A stretch of 64,000 nt of DNA from Haloferax sp. Atlit-12N. Lineage in GTDB: Archaea; Halobacteriota; Halobacteria; Halobacteriales; Haloferacaceae. The stretch lies in the NCBI RefSeq assembly GCF_003383095.1, contig NZ_PSYW01000002.1, positions 558,001 through 622,000 on the forward strand, in the 5' to 3' direction. The translations under genes and the position numbers were made by a program. The notes below the pieces were generated by a model. It had not been told where the DNA came from. It searched no databases and saw only the letters and a program-made list of their open reading frames with translations. Shown here in pieces: positions 17,082 through 25,394 of this stretch (within the stretch, counting starts at the first letter, position 1; each line of letters opens with the position of its first letter).

Positions 17082-18026
17082 TTACTCGTCGCTCGTCCGG
17101 AACTCGTCGCTGTCGGCGTGGGCGCGGACCCACAACTCGCCGATGCGGGAGAGGCGCGTCCGGTAGGATTTCCCGCGTTCTTCCTGTTCGATGTAGCCCT
17201 TGCCGCCGGGGCCGAGGCGGTCGACGTTGTAGATGACCTTCGACCGGAAGGAGTCGGTGTACTCCTCGTTCATCTCGCGGGCGAGCGCCTCCGCGAGTTC
17301 GGAGACCGACCCGAACTCGCCGTGTTCGCCGAGTTTGAACAGGATGACCTCCTCGAACGGTTTGACGTTGGAGAAGGAGGCCACCGGGAGTTCGACGATG
17401 TGGCGGCCGTCAATCTGCTTCGCGCCGATGGTCGTGCCGCGCTCGTCGAACTCCGACAGCAGGTCGGAGGTGGCGTCGAGGCGCTCGCGGATGCGGTCGG
17501 CATCGATTTCGCCGGATTCGAGGAGGTCCTGCAGGAGCGCGCGCTCGGTTCGCAGTTCCTCGGCGAGTTCCGTTTCGAGGTACTTCTCGGGGGCCGTGTA
17601 GTAGGTGTGGATGCGCTCGCGGTCGGCCTGTCGCTCGACCATGATGGAGTGGGCGGCGGTGGCGAACGCGAAGGAGACCGGCCGGGGCATCGCGCTCACG
17701 TTGACCCACACCTCGCCGGGTTCGTCGTCGTCGCCGCGGAGTTCGTCGTCGGCGTCGAGTTCGGCGTTGATGAGGTCGTACGCCTGTTCGAACGCCGCGT
17801 CGTAGTCGTACACGTCGTCGACGATGACGCGCTCGGTCTCCGCGCCGAGGAGGTTCTCGAAGTCCTTACCGAGCTTGCCCGAGAGGTTCCGCGAGTACTC
17901 GACGTTCGCCTCGCTCCCGACGGCCCCCTCGAGGAGGATGACGCGGTCCACGTCCAACTGATCGCGGATGAGCGGCGCGATGAGTCGGTCGTAGTCGAAC
18001 CCGACGGGAACGATGTGCGTCTGCAT
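17082..18026 (-). CDS. CARF-like / winged-helix regulator (HFX_2341 family)
   Basis: A 314-residue two-domain regulator. Residues 1-150 have a Rossmann-like CARF-type pattern: MQTHIVPVGFDYDRLIAPLI, then DRVILLEG, and a nucleotide-pocket-like VNVSAMPRPVSFAFATAA. This is reminiscent of Csa3 sensors of cyclic oligonucleotides. Residues about 210-314 form a winged helix (EEVILFKLGEHGEFGSVSELAEAL, then RLGPGGKGYIEQEE). I recognise it as the HFX_2341 family named after H. mediterranei. No cas genes are near. It is divergent from the AT-rich orphan at 18160, sharing a 133-base promoter region. The CARF-like reading is my inference from the sequence. Confidence 0.8.
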   Translation of the reverse strand: MQTHIVPVGFDYDRLIAPLIRDQLDVDRVILLEGAVGSEANVEYSRNLSGKLGKDFENLLGAETERVIVDDVYDYDAAFEQAYDLINAELDADDELRGDDDEPGEVWVNVSAMPRPVSFAFATAAHSIMVERQADRERIHTYYTAPEKYLETELAEELRTERALLQDLLESGEIDADRIRERLDATSDLLSEFDERGTTIGAKQIDGRHIVELPVASFSNVKPFEEVILFKLGEHGEFGSVSELAEALAREMNEEYTDSFRSKVIYNVDRLGPGGKGYIEQEERGKSYRTRLSRIGELWVRAHADSDEFRTSDE

Positions 18027-18048
18027 ACGTGGTACGGTGGTGTGGCAG

Positions 18049-18057
18049 TTATAAAAA
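18049..18057 (-). promoter_or_regulatory. TATA box of the CARF-like regulator
   Basis: The minus strand reads TTTTTATAA, centred 27 bases before the ATG at 18026. This is the last normal-composition element before the AT-rich island. Confidence 0.55.
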
Positions 18058-19293
18058 CTCCAAGACTGGAAATGAACGACTAATTAGACATATATGCACC
18101 ATACATAATCAAAGAAAGGATGAAACAAAATGATATGGGAGAAACATAAATGACGAACGATGAGCTACAAGAGACAGGCAGAAGATTTTGCGCAGTTACT
18201 ACTTATCGCAATTCGAAAAGTCATCAACGACTCTGATTTTGATTTATCCGAGTTTCCCAGGTGGTCTCGCGCGGCCAATATTCGACTGGCAGAGTTGAAT
18301 AATAGTACAATAATTTTCTACGAACGTACACCAGAAGACCATGATCAGATCATTGAGTATCGAGAAGTGAAATCAGATGTAGAATTTGTATTCCCTCAGC
18401 GCGAATCTGGTTGTGAGAGTGTCATGTTTGATTTGACGAGAGATGATAACGATGAACCTGCACTCTCATCTGTTTCAAATCTCACGCTATCAATTAGCTC
18501 ATCCGAACAATGTTTTACCAACACCCATCATAGTCATAACCACCTATCATTCCTTTTTCACAATGTCGTAGTACAATACGAACCAGAAGACCAGATAGAA
18601 GCGGTACGTTATGTTCCCTTTGCTCTCTTTGTGCCCTCCCAACACGTCGCAAACTTTGACAAGTTTTGGAGTGAGTGTGCCGAGCAAGTGATGAGAGCTA
18701 TACTTCCTCATGAGGAGTTACCTACGGTAGAATATCGATCAGAATCAATGGCCGAGAAAGGAATTTTATCATGTGTCGATGATACTGTGATTATTCTGGG
18801 CAATTATGATGATCCATTTGAAGATGAACTCCGGCAGATTCGAGATTATCTAATTCGGCTGGGCTACGATGCCTTCTTAATAAAGGATCTTCCTGCACCA
18901 GATGAAATGTCATTAGAAGAAAAGGTGAAATTGTGGACTACTGCGTCCCGATTCTGTATTATGGTTGACAGAGACGCATCAGGCCACATCAAAGAGTATG
19001 AAATAGTGAAATCAGAACGCAAACCACTAGTGTTTCTTCGTCCAGAAGATCGGGGGTCAACGTGGATGATTGGTGATGATGAGCTTGTTGATCTAAATTA
19101 TATAAAAACATTTGAGTTTTCAGGGTCACCCCTTGGCAAAACTAAAGAAGGGGTTCAGTGGGCGGAGAAGTTGCTTAAAGACCGCGGGAAAAAATATCCT
19201 GAGTTTTATCCTTGGAAAAGTTCTGAATGAGTTCATACAGTCACACCCGAAATGGCTATCAAATACCCAACTAATCCCGAGAGTCGCGTTTTC
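18058..19293. other. AT-rich genomic island with a single gene
   Basis: From just past the regulator's TATA box to the 3' end of the next gene, composition falls sharply. Two 60-base lines counted by hand gave about 37% and 40% GC, against clearly GC-rich flanks. Codon use in the enclosed gene is equally foreign (AAT, AAA, TTA, ATA codons abundant). I saw no transposase, integrase, terminal inverted repeat or target duplication at the edges. This points to horizontal acquisition of one cargo gene. Confidence 0.75.
18160..19230 (+). CDS. Orphan protein with TIR-like/Rossmann-type C-terminal region; candidate defence effector
   Basis: A 356-residue protein of unrecognised family. Residues 1-200 are a mixed domain with no motif I can name (includes FPRWSRAANIRL and a His-rich THHSHNHLSF). 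Residues about 205-310 show alternating strands and helices: DTVIILGNY, a helix to LIRLGY, DAFLIKDLP, SLEEKVKLWTTAS, RFCIMVDRDASGHI, EYEIVKSERK and PLVFLRPE, ending GSTWMIGDD. The order resembles TIR-like or nucleoside-deoxyribosyltransferase-like folds used as NAD-degrading or nucleotide-sensing effectors. This is pattern inference only. Composition is about 40% GC, so it was probably acquired by transfer. An earlier in-frame ATG at 18130 is closed by a stop. It is divergent from the CARF-like regulator. Confidence 0.7.
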   Translation: MSYKRQAEDFAQLLLIAIRKVINDSDFDLSEFPRWSRAANIRLAELNNSTIIFYERTPEDHDQIIEYREVKSDVEFVFPQRESGCESVMFDLTRDDNDEPALSSVSNLTLSISSSEQCFTNTHHSHNHLSFLFHNVVVQYEPEDQIEAVRYVPFALFVPSQHVANFDKFWSECAEQVMRAILPHEELPTVEYRSESMAEKGILSCVDDTVIILGNYDDPFEDELRQIRDYLIRLGYDAFLIKDLPAPDEMSLEEKVKLWTTASRFCIMVDRDASGHIKEYEIVKSERKPLVFLRPEDRGSTWMIGDDELVDLNYIKTFEFSGSPLGKTKEGVQWAEKLLKDRGKKYPEFYPWKSSE

Positions 19294-20415
19294 TCAAGGT
19301 AGCCCTTCATAGTCTTTCAACCGCTCCCACGCCAGCCACGCCACCACCCCGCCGACGAACGCGACGCCCAGATTCACCGCGACGCCGACGACGCCGATGG
19401 CGACCACGAGCGGGTAGCCGTCCGCGCGGGACAGACTGGTCAGACTCGTCCGCGCCAGTTGCAGGCCGATAATCGCCAAGATGACGCCGAGCATGGCGAC
19501 CGGGTAGGCGGCGACCACGTCCACGGCGAACAGGGCGACGAGGACGTAGCCGACGCCGAGAATCACGTTCGCGCCGGCGGTCCGCGCGCCGAAGGCGTAC
19601 TTGCCGGCGACGCCGCCGCTGCCGTGGCACATGGGAAACCCGCCGAAGGGGACCGCGAGGAGGTTCATCGCGCCCATGCTGGTGGCGAGTTCGTCTGCGG
19701 AGACGTCGCGGTCGAAGTAGTCCGCGAGTAGGACCGAGGTGGCGAGCGCGGCGTTGCCGACGGTCATCGCCAACTGGGCGATTGCGGCCTCGGCGGCCGA
19801 AAACGAGAGGGTATCGAGCGAGAGCAGTCGGGCGTCGCCGACCGAGGGGACGGTGAGGGACAGGTGTCCCACGTCGGCGAAGGCGACCGCACCACCGACC
19901 GCGAGGACCGCGAGGGCGCTCACGTTCGAGCGTCTGGTGAGGAGGGCGACGGCGGCGACGGCGACCGCGAGGCCGGCGAGCGGGAGGTCGCCCGCGCCGA
20001 GTTCGAGCCCGGTCGATAAGAGGACGAGCGCGACGCCGAACTGGACGCCGCGGACGACCGGCGCGCCGATGTAGCGACTCACGCGGCCGAGCGAGCGGGT
20101 GCGACCGATGGCGAGGAGGACGACGCCGAGGCCGAACCCGGCGAGGAGCGCCTCGCCGGTCGTGACCGTCTCGGCGAGGACGAGCGCGGCCAGCGCCTTC
20201 ATCGGTTCGACCGAAAGCGGGGCCGCGTAGTACAGCCCCCAGACGACCTGAAACACGCCGAACCAGACGAGCACGACCGCCAGCGAGAGGTCGGTCAGGC
20301 GGGCGACGGCGACGACGATGGGGAGGACCGTAACCGAATCACCTACCGCGCCGGTGAACTCGTGCCACTCGAAGTCCACCACGAGTTCGTCGCCGTACGG
20401 GAAGGAGACGCCCAT
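19294..20415 (-). CDS. Putative sulfate/molybdate transporter
   Basis: A 373-residue membrane protein with about ten helices of the SulP-like MFS_MOT1 group, proposed to import molybdate or sulfate. Recognisable segments are DFEWHEFTGAVGDSVTVLPI at the N terminus, YYAAPLSVEPMKALAALVLAE and NLLAVPFGGFPMCHGSGGVAGKYAFGAR. The last resembles the Q/G-rich signature of MOT1 molybdate transporters. The start at 20415 (MGVSFPYGDE) is the first Met before the conserved part. The 3' end abuts the AT-rich island, and the last codons (KDYEGLP) may have been altered by the insertion. Molybdate supply would fit the two moeA genes elsewhere in the window. Confidence 0.82.
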   Translation of the reverse strand: MGVSFPYGDELVVDFEWHEFTGAVGDSVTVLPIVVAVARLTDLSLAVVLVWFGVFQVVWGLYYAAPLSVEPMKALAALVLAETVTTGEALLAGFGLGVVLLAIGRTRSLGRVSRYIGAPVVRGVQFGVALVLLSTGLELGAGDLPLAGLAVAVAAVALLTRRSNVSALAVLAVGGAVAFADVGHLSLTVPSVGDARLLSLDTLSFSAAEAAIAQLAMTVGNAALATSVLLADYFDRDVSADELATSMGAMNLLAVPFGGFPMCHGSGGVAGKYAFGARTAGANVILGVGYVLVALFAVDVVAAYPVAMLGVILAIIGLQLARTSLTSLSRADGYPLVVAIGVVGVAVNLGVAFVGGVVAWLAWERLKDYEGLP

Positions 20416-20531
20416 TTGGATGGTGATTCCGCGCCGACAGGGAAATGTATTTGCGTAATCAGGAGACGGAACGATGGTGGGGTGGTGAAACTGGTAGTAG
20501 TTACGCCCCGCTCGACCGGCGGAACCGACGC

Positions 20532-20915
20532 TCACTCGAACGTCGAGAGGTCGAAGTGGACGCCGCCGCGGAGGTAATCGACGCCCATGAACAGCATCAC
20601 GGGGGCGAGCAGGAGCGCGAACAGTCCGCCGAAGTACGGGTCGCCACGGGGGTCGAAGACGGACGAGAGGCCGTCCACGAGTATGGCCATCCCGAAGCAG
20701 ACGTAGCCCGCGCCCGCGACGACGTGCCACCGGAGCGTCGTCGCTCCGAGGGCGACCGACTCGCGGACGCCGGCGACGACCAACAGCACACCGGCGGCAG
20801 CGAACAGCGCGAACTGGACGACCGAACCCGGGTGAGAGAGCGCGCCGAGAAGCGCGAGGGCGACCGCGATGAGTAGGTCGAACACCCCGACGACGGCGAG
20901 GAATCGACGGTCCAT
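20532..20915 (-). CDS. Small four-helix membrane protein
   Basis: A 127-residue protein with four hydrophobic segments: about 3-25 (FLAVVGVFDLLIAVALALLG), 33-52, 65-84 and 99-116. It has no soluble domain. The function is unknown. A TTTTACATTTAA promoter element (20934-20945) lies about 25 bases upstream of the ATG at 20915, supporting this start over one five codons earlier. It stands between the transporter and the isochorismatase-family gene on the same strand but with its own promoter. Confidence 0.65.
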   Translation of the reverse strand: MDRRFLAVVGVFDLLIAVALALLGALSHPGSVVQFALFAAAGVLLVVAGVRESVALGATTLRWHVVAGAGYVCFGMAILVDGLSSVFDPRGDPYFGGLFALLLAPVMLFMGVDYLRGGVHFDLSTFE

Positions 20916-20989
20916 ATGCACCACTCTCACCAGTTAAATGTAAAACCACCCACAGTTTGTGGATGGGCTGTGGCGGGTGGTCCGACCGC

Positions 20990-21556
20990 TCACCGCGTCG
21001 TCGACAAGTCGCCCGACTCGACGACGGTGGCGAACTCCCGGTTCAGGTGCGCCAGCGCGGTTCGGTGCATCTCGTCGGCCGAAAAGCGCTCGCCATCGTA
21101 GCTCTCGCGGTCGAACGTCGCGGTCGCGTCCGCGGGGAGGTACACCTCGAAGCCGAGATTCTCGGCCATCCGGGTGGTCGTCGAGACGCAGTGGTCGGTC
21201 GTGAGGCCGCAGACGACGAGCGTCGAGTGGTCGCGCTCGCGGAGCCACGCTTCGAGGTCGGTGCCGATGAAGCCGCTGTTGACGCGCTTCGTGAACACCG
21301 GTTCGCTGTCGGCGGGTTCGGCCTCGGGTTTCCACGCGAAGCCCTCGCCGTCGCTCCGGAGCGGCGAATCGGGTTCGGTGGAGTCGTGGCGGACGTGGAC
21401 CACCGGGCGGTCGGCCGCCCGCCACGCCGCGAGCAGGTCGGCGACGCGCGCCTCCATCTCGGGGTTGTTGCGGTCGCCCCACGCGGGGTTGTCGAAGCCG
21501 ACCTGCATGTCGATACAGACGAGGACGGCGTCATCCGGGAGGTCGGCGGCGGTCAT
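20990..21556 (-). CDS. Isochorismatase-family cysteine hydrolase
   Basis: A 188-residue hydrolase of the nicotinamidase/isochorismatase fold. The catalytic triad is visible: D16 ([10 protein letters not shown]), K90 ([10 protein letters not shown]) and nucleophile C123 ([10 protein letters not shown]) with the preceding cis-peptide region VVCGLTT. The substrate is undetermined. Nicotinamidases carry metal-binding His residues after the Asp, which I do not see clearly, so this is a generic family member. It is 28 bases downstream of the YqcI/YcgG-type gene on the same strand and is probably co-transcribed with it. Confidence 0.88.
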   Translation of the reverse strand: MTAADLPDDAVLVCIDMQVGFDNPAWGDRNNPEMEARVADLLAAWRAADRPVVHVRHDSTEPDSPLRSDGEGFAWKPEAEPADSEPVFTKRVNSGFIGTDLEAWLRERDHSTLVVCGLTTDHCVSTTTRMAENLGFEVYLPADATATFDRESYDGERFSADEMHRTALAHLNREFATVVESGDLSTTR

Positions 21557-21584
21557 CGGTCGGCCCTCGAATCGGTGGCCGACA

Positions 21585-22382
21585 TCAGTCGTCCGCCGGA
21601 GCCATCGGCACTTTCGGGTGCTCGCGAGTGATGCGAATCGGGCACTCGTCGGGCGCTTGCGACTCGTCGGACGAGAACATGTACTGCGGCCACTCGCGGT
21701 CGCCTTCGACGCCCCAGTCGCCGAGGTCGGCGTGCGGGCAGACGCCGTCGTACTCCTCGATGCGGTTCTGGATGACCTCGCGGGCCTTCTGGCCGGCCTC
21801 GGTGTCGGCGGTGATGCCGTCGAACAGCGCCCGCGGCTGGAAGGTGATTTCGAGGCCCCACGGGCAGTAGCGACTGATGCGCTCGTCGTAGAACGGCGCG
21901 CGGGTCGTCGGGAACATGGGTTCGCCGCCGAAGGAGAACTCCCACTTCGGGTCGTCGGGGCCGGTCGGGATGTCCGCCGGCCACGGTTCGGGGTCGTTGA
22001 CGTGGAGGAACTGGAGGACGTGCCAGAGGTGTTCGTGGTAGTCGGCCTCGGTGAGGTCCTCCGCCGGCGGCTTGAAGAACGCGACGAGCGAGCACGCCTC
22101 GGAGTAGTCCGGGTACACGTCGAGGTATTCGAGGAGCGTGTCGCGGAGCGCCAACAGCGCGTCCTTGTCGGTCATCGAATCCACGAAGGTGTAGAGGGCG
22201 TCGCCGTTTCGCTCCGACTCGATGCCGAAGTAACACGGGAACGGCGCGCCGTCGCGGTCGTCGAGCATCGTCTCGCGGAACGTCTCGTAGTGCTTTCTCG
22301 CCCAGTCGGGGAGGTCGCCGTCGTCGAGGCGGCGGCGGAGCACGTCCTGCTCCATGAGCACTTGGTGACCCGACTCGTTCAT
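21585..22382 (-). CDS. YqcI/YcgG-family protein
   Basis: A 265-residue soluble protein that I recognise as the YqcI/YcgG family, known from bacilli and other bacteria, of unknown biochemical role. Characteristic stretches are [50 protein letters not shown] and [17 protein letters not shown]. The last part, with [10 protein letters not shown] and a conserved-looking Cys/His, might bind a cofactor. The ATG at 22382 is used; an in-frame TTG nine bases earlier is less likely. It forms a probable two-gene operon with the isochorismatase-family gene downstream. Confidence 0.75.
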   Translation of the reverse strand: MNESGHQVLMEQDVLRRRLDDGDLPDWARKHYETFRETMLDDRDGAPFPCYFGIESERNGDALYTFVDSMTDKDALLALRDTLLEYLDVYPDYSEACSLVAFFKPPAEDLTEADYHEHLWHVLQFLHVNDPEPWPADIPTGPDDPKWEFSFGGEPMFPTTRAPFYDERISRYCPWGLEITFQPRALFDGITADTEAGQKAREVIQNRIEEYDGVCPHADLGDWGVEGDREWPQYMFSSDESQAPDECPIRITREHPKVPMAPADD

Positions 22383-22498
22383 GCGCGTCAATTGGAGTCA
22401 GCGGCTTTGAGAGTTCGGGTTCGGGGGCCGAACTCGACCCTCGAAACGGCGGGTGACGACCCGCAGCCCAGCAGTCGAAGTCGCCTTCGGCCCCGCCG

Positions 22499-23008
22499 TC
22501 AGAGCGGGCGGTCGAGTTTCAGATATCGCGTCTCGTAGCCCATCGACTCGTAGCACGCCCGGGCGGCGTCGTTGTCGGCGTGGACGCTCAGCGCGACCCG
22601 TTCGCACCCGCGGTCGCGGCCCCACTCGTGGGCCCGTTCGAGGAGAGCCGTGCCGACGCCCTCGCCCCGCGCCGCGGGCGCGACGTAGAGGTCTTTCACC
22701 TTGGCGACCGACCCTCGGGCGAACACCGGCGGCGACTCGGAATCGGCGACCGTGACGTAGCCGGAGAGCGAGCCCTCGTCGAGGTCCGGCCCCGAGACCG
22801 ACCCCTCCGCGGCCGCGACGGCGACGAACGTCCGGGTGTCCTCGTCTTCCACCTGCTCGGTCCGGTAGTCGAGCGCCTCGGCTCGCACGTCCGCGTCCTC
22901 GGCCAGCGCGTCGTAGTCGTCGATGTCGCCCATCTCCTCGGCGAACGGGAGCCACAGGTCGTCAACCAGTGCGTCCACCTCGTCGGCCCGAAGCGGTCGA
23001 ATCTGCAT
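22499..23008 (-). CDS. GNAT-family N-acetyltransferase
   Basis: A 169-residue acyltransferase. The acetyl-CoA-binding loop is APAARGEGVGTALLERA (about 112-128), preceded by the strand KVKDLYV. The C-terminal motif is ALSVHADNDAARACYESMGY. The acceptor is unknown, and such GNATs act on protein N termini, amino acids or small molecules. It stands alone on the minus strand between YqcI and the amphi-Trp gene, with about 110 bases on each side. Confidence 0.88.
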   Translation of the reverse strand: MQIRPLRADEVDALVDDLWLPFAEEMGDIDDYDALAEDADVRAEALDYRTEQVEDEDTRTFVAVAAAEGSVSGPDLDEGSLSGYVTVADSESPPVFARGSVAKVKDLYVAPAARGEGVGTALLERAHEWGRDRGCERVALSVHADNDAARACYESMGYETRYLKLDRPL

Positions 23009-23115
23009 GAGTCACCGACGACTCGCGGCGGTGTCAAAAGAGTAACTGTATTGAGCGGTCGGTGCGGTTCGTCGTGCCGACCCCACTCGGGCCGGGGACG
23101 ACCGCCCCGTCCGCT

Positions 23116-23400
23116 TCACTCGATTTCGAGGCCGCCGGCGTCGGCTCCGTCGTCCGCGCCCTCGTCCCACTCCAGTTCGAACTCGATGCTCAGTTCGTAG
23201 GGGCCGCCAGCGGGGCCCTCGCGCTCGGCTTTCACCTCGAACGTCGGCGACGCTGGCGGCTCCATCGTGACAGTCTGGTCGCCGGACTTCAGCGTAATCG
23301 GCTCGCCCGCGTCGAGTTTGTCTGCGACGGTGCGGAGGTACGACGCGACTTCGGCACGAGTCTGTCGGTTCTCGGACTTGAACAGCACTTCCTCTGGCAT
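23116..23400 (-). CDS. Amphi-Trp domain protein
   Basis: A 94-residue protein of the amphi-Trp family. It begins MPEEVLFKSENRQTRAEVASYL, followed by a helix, a short strand (ITLKSGDQTVTM) and an EFELEWDE-rich end with the conserved Trp. These small proteins are widespread in haloarchaea and some bacteria, and their function is unknown. The last ten residues are an acidic tail. No operon partner is apparent. Confidence 0.78.
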   Translation of the reverse strand: MPEEVLFKSENRQTRAEVASYLRTVADKLDAGEPITLKSGDQTVTMEPPASPTFEVKAEREGPAGGPYELSIEFELEWDEGADDGADAGGLEIE

Positions 23401-23467
23401 AGGGGGAGTGTTACTCGCGCAGGCAGATAAGGTTCGTTGCGGAGAAGAACGGACCGTCGCGGCGGGG

Positions 23468-24967
23468 TCAGTCGGCTCGGAGGCCGTCGGTGAACCGGGA
23501 CTGGTTCTCCTCGGGCGCGGCGGCGGTCATCGCGGAGACGCCGACGGTCAGGACCGCGGACAGCGCCATGCCCCAGAGGGCGTAGTCCCACGTGAGATAG
23601 GTCGCGCCGAACAGCGTCATCGACCCGACTTCGATTGCGGGAACGAACACGTGCGCGAGGTAGAACGCCTGCGAGCCGAGGATGCCGGCGAACATGCCCG
23701 TTCGGGTCGTCTTCGCCCAGTAGAGCGCGACGATGACCGGCAGCGCCATCTGGGCGAACCCGCCGAAGGCGGTGTCACCGACCGAGACGAGCGTGCCGGG
23801 GCGGAACAGGCTGGCGACGAACGTGAGCGTGGCGAACAGGGCGACGCCGATGCGGGCCAGCCACGCCTCACGGGCCTCGCTCGCGTCGGGGTTGACGAAC
23901 GGTCGGTAGAGGTCGCGGGTGAAGTACGACGACCCCGAGAGGAGCATCGAGTCCGACGACGACATCATCGCAGCCATCGCGCCGGCGATGACGAGCGCGG
24001 CGAACCACACCGGCGTGTACTCGTTGAGGAGGACGGGCAGGACGTTCGCGCCCTCGGGCACGGTGATACCGAGGCCGGCAGCCCACGTGCCGAGGATGAA
24101 CGCGGGCACGAACAGCAGGACGACGAGGACGGGCCACAGGGCGAACGAGCGCTTGAGCACGGCGCCCGACTTGGCGACGAAGAAGCGCTGGTTTATCTGT
24201 GGGAACATCGCCACGCCGAAGGCGATGGTGACGGCCGACGAGATGATGAACTGCGGCGAGTAGAGGCCACCGCCGAGGGCGAGGAACTCGGGTTTGTTGG
24301 TCGCGAGGGCGTTCGACAGCGCCGTGGGGCCGCCGGCCGCGGTGGCGACCCAGCCGACCGCGAGCCAGACGACGCCGAGCATGAACAGCCCTTGGAGGGT
24401 GTCGGTCCACGCGACGCCCCGGAGTCCCGCGATGACGACGTAGGCAATCATGAACACCGTGATGCCAGCCGCGCCGGCCCAGTACGGGACGATTCCGTTC
24501 GTCAGGCCGACGATGGCCTCGCCCGCGCCCATCTGCTGGAGCATCACGTACGGGAACAGCCAAAACAGGCTGATACCGGCGACGACGGCGCGCAGGCGGG
24601 TCGAGCCGAAGCGGTCGCCGAGCATCTCGCCGAGGGTGACGTAGCCGTGGGCGCGGCCGACGAGCCACTGTTTGTAGCCGACGACGTACCAGAGGATGGC
24701 GAACAGCACGCCGTCCATGACGCCCATCACGAGAATCCACTCGGGGCCGGCGCGGTAGGCGAGGTCGGGGCCGCCGAAGAACGTAAACGCCGACAGGAGC
24801 GTCGCGAAGGTGGTAAACAGGAGGACGACGGTGCCGATGGAGCGACCGGCGAGGTAGTAGTCCTCCGCGTCGCGGCTGGTCAGGCGGTAGGCGAGTAAGC
24901 CGACCGCGAGCGCGACCACGAGGTACGCGCCGACGACGCCGAGTTGGATACCGAGCGCCGAGACCAT
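23468..24967 (-). CDS. Sodium:solute symporter (SSS family)
   Basis: A 499-residue transporter with about 13 helices. The SSS pattern is clear: YYLAGRSIGTVVLLFTTFAT, the unwound first helix around SAFTFFGGPDLAYRAG, and the sodium-site helix MAAMMSSSDSMLLSGSSYFTRDLYRPF. Such carriers take up organic acids, amino acids or sugars with sodium. The start codon overlaps the stop of the DUF3311 gene (TGATG at 24967). DUF3311 is a usual small partner of SSS carriers, so this is a two-gene operon. The divergent sugar-isomerase-like gene could hint at a sugar-derived substrate, but this is weak. Confidence 0.92.
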   Translation of the reverse strand: MVSALGIQLGVVGAYLVVALAVGLLAYRLTSRDAEDYYLAGRSIGTVVLLFTTFATLLSAFTFFGGPDLAYRAGPEWILVMGVMDGVLFAILWYVVGYKQWLVGRAHGYVTLGEMLGDRFGSTRLRAVVAGISLFWLFPYVMLQQMGAGEAIVGLTNGIVPYWAGAAGITVFMIAYVVIAGLRGVAWTDTLQGLFMLGVVWLAVGWVATAAGGPTALSNALATNKPEFLALGGGLYSPQFIISSAVTIAFGVAMFPQINQRFFVAKSGAVLKRSFALWPVLVVLLFVPAFILGTWAAGLGITVPEGANVLPVLLNEYTPVWFAALVIAGAMAAMMSSSDSMLLSGSSYFTRDLYRPFVNPDASEAREAWLARIGVALFATLTFVASLFRPGTLVSVGDTAFGGFAQMALPVIVALYWAKTTRTGMFAGILGSQAFYLAHVFVPAIEVGSMTLFGATYLTWDYALWGMALSAVLTVGVSAMTAAAPEENQSRFTDGLRAD

Positions 24968-25182
24968 CAGCGACCCTCCCCGACGATGCCGCGGTCCCAC
25001 GCCGTCCGGGCGAACAGGTGGAAGACGACTGCGGTCAGCCCCATCCAGCCGATGTGCCACCAGAGCCACAGCGGCAGGCCGGCGAAGACCCTGCTGTCGC
25101 CCCAGAGGAACCACGGAACGGCGAACGTCACGAGGATTGCGAAGACGGCAACCCAGCGATAGTCGATGCGCACTCGCGTCAT
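24967..25182 (-). CDS. DUF3311 small membrane subunit of the symporter
   Basis: A 71-residue protein with two transmembrane helices (WVAVFAILVTFAVPWFLWG and LWLWWHIGWMGLTAVVFHLFA), matching the DUF3311 family that is often encoded just before SSS symporters. It shares one base with the symporter start (TGATG), which implies translational coupling. It probably assists folding or assembly, which is inferred from context. The promoter region upstream includes a 21-bp inverted repeat. Confidence 0.85.
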   Translation of the reverse strand: MTRVRIDYRWVAVFAILVTFAVPWFLWGDSRVFAGLPLWLWWHIGWMGLTAVVFHLFARTAWDRGIVGEGR

Positions 25183-25245
25183 TCGTAGGAACGATAATCG
25201 ACAATGAGGCGTAAATCTTACTCTATCGACCTACGTTGCCCCTCA

Positions 25246-25266
25246 TTGAAGAACTATTTTCTTCAA
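25246..25266. promoter_or_regulatory. 21-bp inverted repeat in a divergent promoter region
   Basis: TTGAAGAA - CTATT - TTCTTCAA: two perfect 8-bp arms with a 5-base spacer. It lies between the start of the DUF3311/SSS operon (25182, minus) and the isomerase-like gene (25395, plus). Symmetry, size and position suggest an operator for a dimeric regulator. The rest of the 25183-25394 gap holds no gene I can support. Confidence 0.6.
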
Positions 25267-25394
25267 CAGGTGCGGTCGAACGACGGGAACCACCCACGGA
25301 CGCGCACACGGCAGCGCCGACGCGGAAGGCGGGGTCGTTCGCGGGCGAATCGGCCGCCGGAACAGTTTCCAGCGGCGCGTGCGACCGTGGAGAC

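Noticed and set aside
17082-18026. Assignment of the CARF-like regulator as a CRISPR Csa3 protein
   Set aside because: There are no cas genes or arrays nearby, and the protein fits a general haloarchaeal regulator family; only the fold similarity is kept.
18058-19293. Insertion sequence or integrated virus as source of the AT-rich island
   Set aside because: I found no transposase, integrase, terminal repeats, tRNA target or direct duplication at the edges.
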